DNA of 37,541 nt, taken from the NCBI GenBank assembly GCA_016719465.1, contig JADJYY010000021.1:1-37541 (forward strand). Reading direction: 5' to 3'. This document shows, piece by piece, positions 34,601-37,541 of this stretch. The translations under genes were made by a program, and so were the position numbers. The notes below the pieces were generated by a model. It did no database searches and was not told the origin of the DNA. It saw nothing but the letters and a program-made list of their open reading frames with translations. The DNA comes from Hydrogenophilales bacterium (lineage in GTDB: Bacteria; Pseudomonadota; Gammaproteobacteria; Burkholderiales; Thiobacillaceae). Every line of letters begins with the position of its first letter. Positions within the stretch are counted from its first letter, which is position 1.

Positions 34601-37534
34601 GTTTTCGCCGCGCAACAGGCTGGAGTTCTGGCGGATTTCCTGCTTGATCCTGGCGATCAGGCCCTTGTTCTTGCCCAGGTCGTCGTCGCCCAGGCTGAGG
34701 TCTTCCTCGTACTTCTTGACCTTGGTTTCCAGTTCGCCCACGTTGACCGAGCGGGCGGCGGATTCCAGCATGTCCGCCATGGCGATCCACAGGGTCTCGG
34801 TCAGTTGCGTCTCCATGCGTTCCAGGGCGGCCTGGCGCTGGGCCGTGAACCGGTCCTGGGGCATGGCGTCGCTCTTGGCCTTGAAGTTCTCCAGCATGAC
34901 GGTCATGTAGCGCACGTCCTCGCTCAGGCCGAAGAAGCGGCGCAGGTTCTGCAACTTGTTCTCGTAGCGGCCGAAGCGGTCGTCCTGCCTGGGCACCAGG
35001 GAAGACCAGTAGCGGAAATTGGGTGAGGTATAGAAGGTGCCGTCGTGCTTGGTGAACAGGGCGACGATGGCCTTGCGGTTGCCCGGCGGCGAGATGGTTT
35101 CGCTGTCGATTTCCTTGCCCAGGATGTTGCGCAGGCTGAAGCCGGTGATCTTGCCCCGGGTGTCGAACTCGGTGGTTTCCAGCACCTTGTTCAGGGCGTT
35201 GTAGAACTCCGTGTCGCGTATGCCCACGTCGGCCCTTTGCATCATTCCGCTCACCATGTAGGTCTGGCCGGCGAAGGGGAAGTACATGAAGGCCACGGCC
35301 ATGCCCAGTGGCTTGGGCGATCCGCTCTTCAGGCTGTCGTAGACCGCGAAGGGAAGCTGCAGGCTGGGAAACTGCATCTGCGCGCCAATGCGTCCCATGG
35401 CGATGCCTGCGTTCAGCAGGGCATCGCTGGCGTCGCTGTTGAGATAGGCCTCGTACACCGCGAAGCCGTTGTCGGCCCAGTCCGCCGCCTTGAGCAGGAA
35501 GGAGCCTGAGGTTGTCTTCTCAAGCTGCGCGTTGAGTTCCACGACCTTGCCGTGAAAGTTGGCCACGTTGGGGAATTTCTGCTTGGCCTTGTTGGCGAAT
35601 TCGTCGATGGACTTCTCGATCCAGCCCAGCTTGCGCAGATAGGCCTTCAGCTTGAGCACGCCGTCTGACATGAGGACGCGGTCGATGACCGAATCGGGCA
35701 GCTTGTAGGCGTCGTTGAGCAGCTTGTGCAGCTCGTTGGCCTTGGCCTCCAGCTCGGCCGGCGGCAGCTTGCCTTCCATGACCGCCTTGGCCATCTCCTG
35801 GGCGTCCACCATGATTTTTGGCGGTTCGCCCGAACTGTCGCGGAAGGTGTCCAGTTCCGTGCCCAGGTCGCGCCACAACTTCTCGGCCGCCTTCTGGCGG
35901 GTGTCGTCCGCGTCGATCCTGGCGATGGCGTTGAGGCGGAAGGCCAGGGCGCGGGCGGCGTTGTCGTGCATGGCGGTCTTGGCCCGCGCCAGCAGCTTGT
36001 CGGTGACCGCTTCCACGTTGTCGGAGGTGATCTCCTCGCCGGACAGGGCCCGCAACAGGTCCGCCACCTTTTCCGGATCGTTCTTGTTGGCGATGATCTT
36101 TTCCGCCGCCTGGGCCAGCAAGGGGTCGTTGGCGGCATAGGGGTTGAAGCCGAACTCCGCCACCGCCTTCTTGCTCATGAAATAGCTGCGTTCGGCGTAC
36201 TTGAGCATCTTGATCAGCTTCTGGCCCCGCGAGTAGGGACCATGCTCGATGTCGTGGATGCCGTGGCGCAGCATCTCCAGCGACAGCATGGGCTCCTTGG
36301 CCAGGTCCATCTTGGGGAATTCCACTTCGGCGAACTGGCCCGCCTCCAGCTTGCGGAAGGCCACTTCCCAGAACAGTTGCGTACCCGGTTTCTCCACCAG
36401 GCGGATCCTGGGCTGGCCGTTCTCGTCCAGGGCCAGGCTGCCGTCCGGATTCTTCTCGACCTTGATCACCTTCCACTTGGAGCGCTTGAGCATGTCCAGC
36501 TCGGCGAAGGTCTTGCCCCAGTCGCCGATGAACACGTCGGCCGTGGCCTGGCCGTGGGCCGTGAGCAGGGCGTCGGCCTGGACCATGTCGAGCGAGGTGT
36601 GCTGGCGCAGCTTGGACTCGAAGCGGTCGACGATCCAGCGATTCAGGTCCGGGTCAATGGAGACGCTGGAAAAATCGATATCCGCCTGAAAGCCAAGGTC
36701 GCCCAGGCGCATCTTCACCCAGGAGCCGATGTCGATCTCGCCGAACACGGCGGCATCGGGATTGCTCCTGAAGGTGTCCCGCAGGGTTTCCATCCAAAGG
36801 CGTTGCACCAGTCGGGCGCGGCCCATCATGAGGGCGCGCTCGGTACCCAGGAAGCTGTTATCCCAGGCGCCCTGGCCAGGGAAGAGGGCACTGCCGCCCG
36901 GACCCGCGGCCTTGTACTGTTCCTTGAACTGCTGCAGGTCCCGCACGCTCAGGCCCATGCCGCCCAGTTCCTGGAAGAACTTCTCCGTGATCCGGGCCAG
37001 ATTGCGCTCGGTCAACTCCCCCATGGCCGGGGTCCGGTCCTTGTTCGCGGCCTTGTCGAACAGCTCACGGATACCGCCCAACTCCGTCTCGTAGCGCTTC
37101 AACAGCTCGCCGATTCGCAGCATGCGCGGGTCATCCAGAGCGGGGCGCCGGCCCGGATCGGCGCCACCGTCCTTGATGACAGGCGTGATCGGCTTGCTGG
37201 CGCCGGACGTCACGTTCAGCGAGATGGCGTAGGTCGTGGTACCCAGCTTCCAATCCACCGTCGCGGACACCTGGACCTGCCCTGGGCCCATGCCCTTGAC
37301 CGTGGCTTCCGTCCGCTCCTTGTCCGTGAACTGGATGACCCCGGCGGGGCTTGCGCGCCACTTCGGCTTGAGCACCCCCAGCGCATCCGGGATCTTCAAG
37401 GTGACCGTTTCCCCCACCGCGAACTCGGTGCGATCGGCCAGCAGTTCCTCCGCCAGGGCGGGCAGGGTGGCGAGGCAGGCGAACAGCAGAACCCACAGGG
37501 GGAACCAGGGCAGGCGGGGCCGGGCGCGCGACAT
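28613..37534 (-). CDS. Giant secreted multidomain protein (Ig-like, PKD, F5/8C), 2973 aa
   Basis: One uninterrupted frame of 2973 codons; the ATG is seven bases from the window edge. Layout: signal peptide 1-28; Ig-like domain 30-111; a long helical region to about 1135 with few known motifs; Ig-like 1136-1228; helical part with Cys pairs to 1445; PKD-like 1447-1530 and 1893-1975; TPR-like helices 1976-2195; beta-domain A 2206-2311; a concanavalin-like region 2343-2509; beta-domain B 2526-2615; another beta-domain to 2758; F5/8-type C (discoidin) domain 2768-2905 (NLALGKPAS, WWQVDLG, HVRLRL); and a short repeat with two GGRD-TY units. The segment 268-335 matches the polymerase-beta NTase motif. 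Function unknown; binding of surface glycans and adhesion are possible. The first Met fits the signal peptide, so I take it as the start. Confidence 0.85.
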   Translation of the reverse strand: MSRARPRLPWFPLWVLLFACLATLPALAEELLADRTEFAVGETVTLKIPDALGVLKPKWRASPAGVIQFTDKERTEATVKGMGPGQVQVSATVDWKLGTTTYAISLNVTSGASKPITPVIKDGGADPGRRPALDDPRMLRIGELLKRYETELGGIRELFDKAANKDRTPAMGELTERNLARITEKFFQELGGMGLSVRDLQQFKEQYKAAGPGGSALFPGQGAWDNSFLGTERALMMGRARLVQRLWMETLRDTFRSNPDAAVFGEIDIGSWVKMRLGDLGFQADIDFSSVSIDPDLNRWIVDRFESKLRQHTSLDMVQADALLTAHGQATADVFIGDWGKTFAELDMLKRSKWKVIKVEKNPDGSLALDENGQPRIRLVEKPGTQLFWEVAFRKLEAGQFAEVEFPKMDLAKEPMLSLEMLRHGIHDIEHGPYSRGQKLIKMLKYAERSYFMSKKAVAEFGFNPYAANDPLLAQAAEKIIANKNDPEKVADLLRALSGEEITSDNVEAVTDKLLARAKTAMHDNAARALAFRLNAIARIDADDTRQKAAEKLWRDLGTELDTFRDSSGEPPKIMVDAQEMAKAVMEGKLPPAELEAKANELHKLLNDAYKLPDSVIDRVLMSDGVLKLKAYLRKLGWIEKSIDEFANKAKQKFPNVANFHGKVVELNAQLEKTTSGSFLLKAADWADNGFAVYEAYLNSDASDALLNAGIAMGRIGAQMQFPSLQLPFAVYDSLKSGSPKPLGMAVAFMYFPFAGQTYMVSGMMQRADVGIRDTEFYNALNKVLETTEFDTRGKITGFSLRNILGKEIDSETISPPGNRKAIVALFTKHDGTFYTSPNFRYWSSLVPRQDDRFGRYENKLQNLRRFFGLSEDVRYMTVMLENFKAKSDAMPQDRFTAQRQAALERMETQLTETLWIAMADMLESAARSVNVGELETKVKKYEEDLSLGDDDLGKNKGLIARIKQEIRQNSSLLRGENPYAVALIYDKTIKAYERVEALRKQIVLDVWHGGFGIDYVAAQGKPMKVLLIGGKSGAPALTGDPAKDVELAENTLAAHRARAESMRADLTTALDRAVDAEKDKDHLKALGQIGLEWEHLLDDCAGRAAPNCEAGVRTALQQRVKLYKDYLAKLAAGNQALTLEITGPAEMKLGESADFSAKFAKPEDKSRPGLVLNWSVNGQSAGTGEKVNVKAEQAGGMNLMLSATSKASGGEKKLGEAVRAVTVKDPSGGKPPAASANLAAEIDAALKARDWKRLVDRLDAEKKSDLKMKNVVAWQANIDALGVALTTLKNERMDWALAWRPYIDALDHIDSLTWDQLTRQVETKRNEVERRCWDNSSDREATDKRIARCQTEGRKFEESCVGTWPAQHWEEMKRIRIAKQELGDAVHLLHSAGYGGFRNWFEAVEALAEKHKLPFPYPKPVTPRLKYALSCASVDLTAGKKPQDSLSTIQVRVEIPSAIVPYGKPVTLNASAGGGKAPYTYAWSTGASGQRASVTPRWAGEWTLTVTATDADGKTGEGQGTLMVSPAKVRMNGTQPQVFYGSRAVLSLPGQEPPPPVADPCAGRGYTGRNPYDECLRIDVKDLKSVSTASPGYAPPAPGMVSDPNQVQALPETGPAPRAGKQKVVWQAEPALGFAPPTSDNGRTEVTYSRMGQVKLWCEIQEMLEGAFHTVGECDQETVNVVAPRFSVSFTPPEGQGRIGQDIRLRIDSQPEVADNLIDFRWFDPATANRLELTSNAREIGFKVKDAKPVVLKALARVPYHGDSIADIGATYTGLQFEVKAWVEEPGTRPMMWDPVKGGLKPVPKGQYATHERIPLRAELQGGSPPAGVRWNWTVNDGTTISNPISQTPTVSRSSPGGIQAHVEARDSEGAVLGGGDVSASVIEVRDTPPAPLNPTVSLSADRTSAERGQTVSFSANATGGKPPYRYAWQGASGQDAHATLATTRTGNQTVSVTVTDSKGKTGTARMDISVVASARDIAKEKAGKLAAQASQQAKAGDYEGAANSVEEANQHDADTARPAAMQIRDQAKQAAAAAEKKRDFKTSGRLFGAARRIDRNDQDAHIGANNAVSYQQRQDAMVAKQKELAGHIARGDWHLAETSQAELKIIDEGLPGGLTPETRDLIKRYQDGQAAYTRQVDAKRKDIAADLQAKRYDGARAKLAALRQTHLIPADEDWARGIAQVIDQAEAESRSKTGAGANSGAGVSAIAGKVSGKWRSSEGEVILVQSGRDVKGSYTSDGGEIVGEMNGNVLEGYWIENGSSERCATAKNGRHHWGRIRWTFEGGKFTGNWSYCDKPVAGGGGWNGERSGDVPPGYAAPASSSSSSSAGTAVAGGKSAGATSNEEWAVVETTPGMYRLERSASEASVARQANNPGGLQYAGLRLNRGLPASGDFSAQVGFADARIDGGLNQIELQATFADGSIFYVVRDRERGGSHIWAPNLQGDAPCGKAGVLRMERRGETVTGYCDGRAIWSAPRKAALTRLQFVLQNNATNDPISVTFRDWRFSAAAGAATSTPAATSTTANAGGLAGTWAINANGYTGKLELSEAGGRLSGRVWFDAHRVWEDLRDFSFDGRTLRFLRPGPNQRYTGTYSGDQVRGSFDGGGTWNWSMTRTGATVAPAGSPRVAEFAWLGMDEDRVGDWGNGKPNGTRDGHFRLTLDAPGKFALTSLSVWSANEKGEKAGGQIWHTRNGNNWMLGVFRDGRQLNASHVASLGEFPSRVSLDLYANSSGWFNPGQWFLLEVEGADGKVARQTLRLGDAPQSGAAGRVNLALGKPASQSSTSEWSRANDAQGAVDGVINGGYAFHTGNQANPWWQVDLGAPYRLSEVRLYNRLDCCGERARTVQILLSEDGRAWRTAYRHNGSVFGGKDGKPLVVSLNGETARHVRLRLNEPNWFHLDEVEVMGWGEASNPPIDGGRDTTYQDGGRDYTYRDQAAQNPAAAPSTTSDAQPLEEAGQQLMDAVKDLKNLFKW

Positions 37535-37541
37535 TTTTCTT

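Noticed and set aside
37460..37534. Lipoprotein signal in the giant protein (Cys20 after LLFA)
   Set aside because: Phe at position -2 is atypical for a lipobox, and an ordinary signal peptidase site ALA-EE follows eight residues later; a Sec signal peptide fits better.

Overview
The window comes from a GC-rich proteobacterium, most likely a sulfur-oxidising betaproteobacterium of the Rhodocyclales/Nitrosomonadales type. This is inferred from a soxA-soxB thiosulfate-oxidation pair, an ErpA-type Fe-S carrier, the gene order slt / NDUFA9-like reductase / cca, and very high GC codon use. No marker here fixes genus or species.

Layout. 1-2.3 kb: the end of a sox operon (soxA 3' end, soxB), closed by a strong terminator. 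2.4-5.4 kb: an unknown small protein and a katG carrying several frame lesions. 5.5-9.2 kb: a small membrane protein, an exported YyaL-type thioredoxin-fold protein and rmuC. 9.3-11.8 kb: an EamA transporter coupled to a SpoIIAA-like protein, then osmC-like and ydcF-like genes on the other strand. 11.8-16.8 kb: housekeeping genes rplM-rpsI, argC, erpA, yacG, rpiA and ilvA (ilvA frameshifted). 16.8-18.8 kb: a DUF2892 membrane protein, a PAS-LuxR regulator and a Crp/Fnr regulator around a regulatory-looking intergenic region with an IscR-type palindrome. 18.8-23.2 kb: slt, an NDUFA9-like reductase (frameshifted) and cca, with a 168-bp MITE-like element inserted. 23.3-25.9 kb: a periplasmic DUF3106-like protein divergent from an OmpR/EnvZ-type pair. 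25.9-37.5 kb: a minus-strand block led by a 2973-residue secreted multidomain protein, followed with no gap by a TMTC/DUF1736-like membrane protein with a TPR tail and by a membrane protein with a PH-like soluble segment.

The last block is the most novel part. The giant protein has a signal peptide, Ig-like and PKD domains, two related beta-domains, a concanavalin-like region and a C-terminal F5/8-type C (discoidin) domain. Its helical N-terminal third contains a spacing that matches the polymerase-beta nucleotidyltransferase signature (Gly-Ser, 13 residues, Asp-x-Asp, then a third Asp). The second gene resembles GT-C O-mannosyltransferases of the TMTC class. A plausible but untested reading is a cell-surface or secreted glycoprotein made together with its own glycosylation and membrane partner.

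Three otherwise well-conserved genes (katG, ilvA, the NDUFA9-like gene) carry single-base indels. Because the residues on both sides of each lesion remain conserved, base-calling errors or very recent mutation are more likely than old pseudogenes. Repeats include the MITE-like element, a 100-bp C/G-tract inverted pair after rmuC, and short REP-like hairpins near 5.9 kb and 14.3 kb. I saw no rRNA or tRNA genes, no CRISPR array, no complete insertion sequence and no prophage genes.
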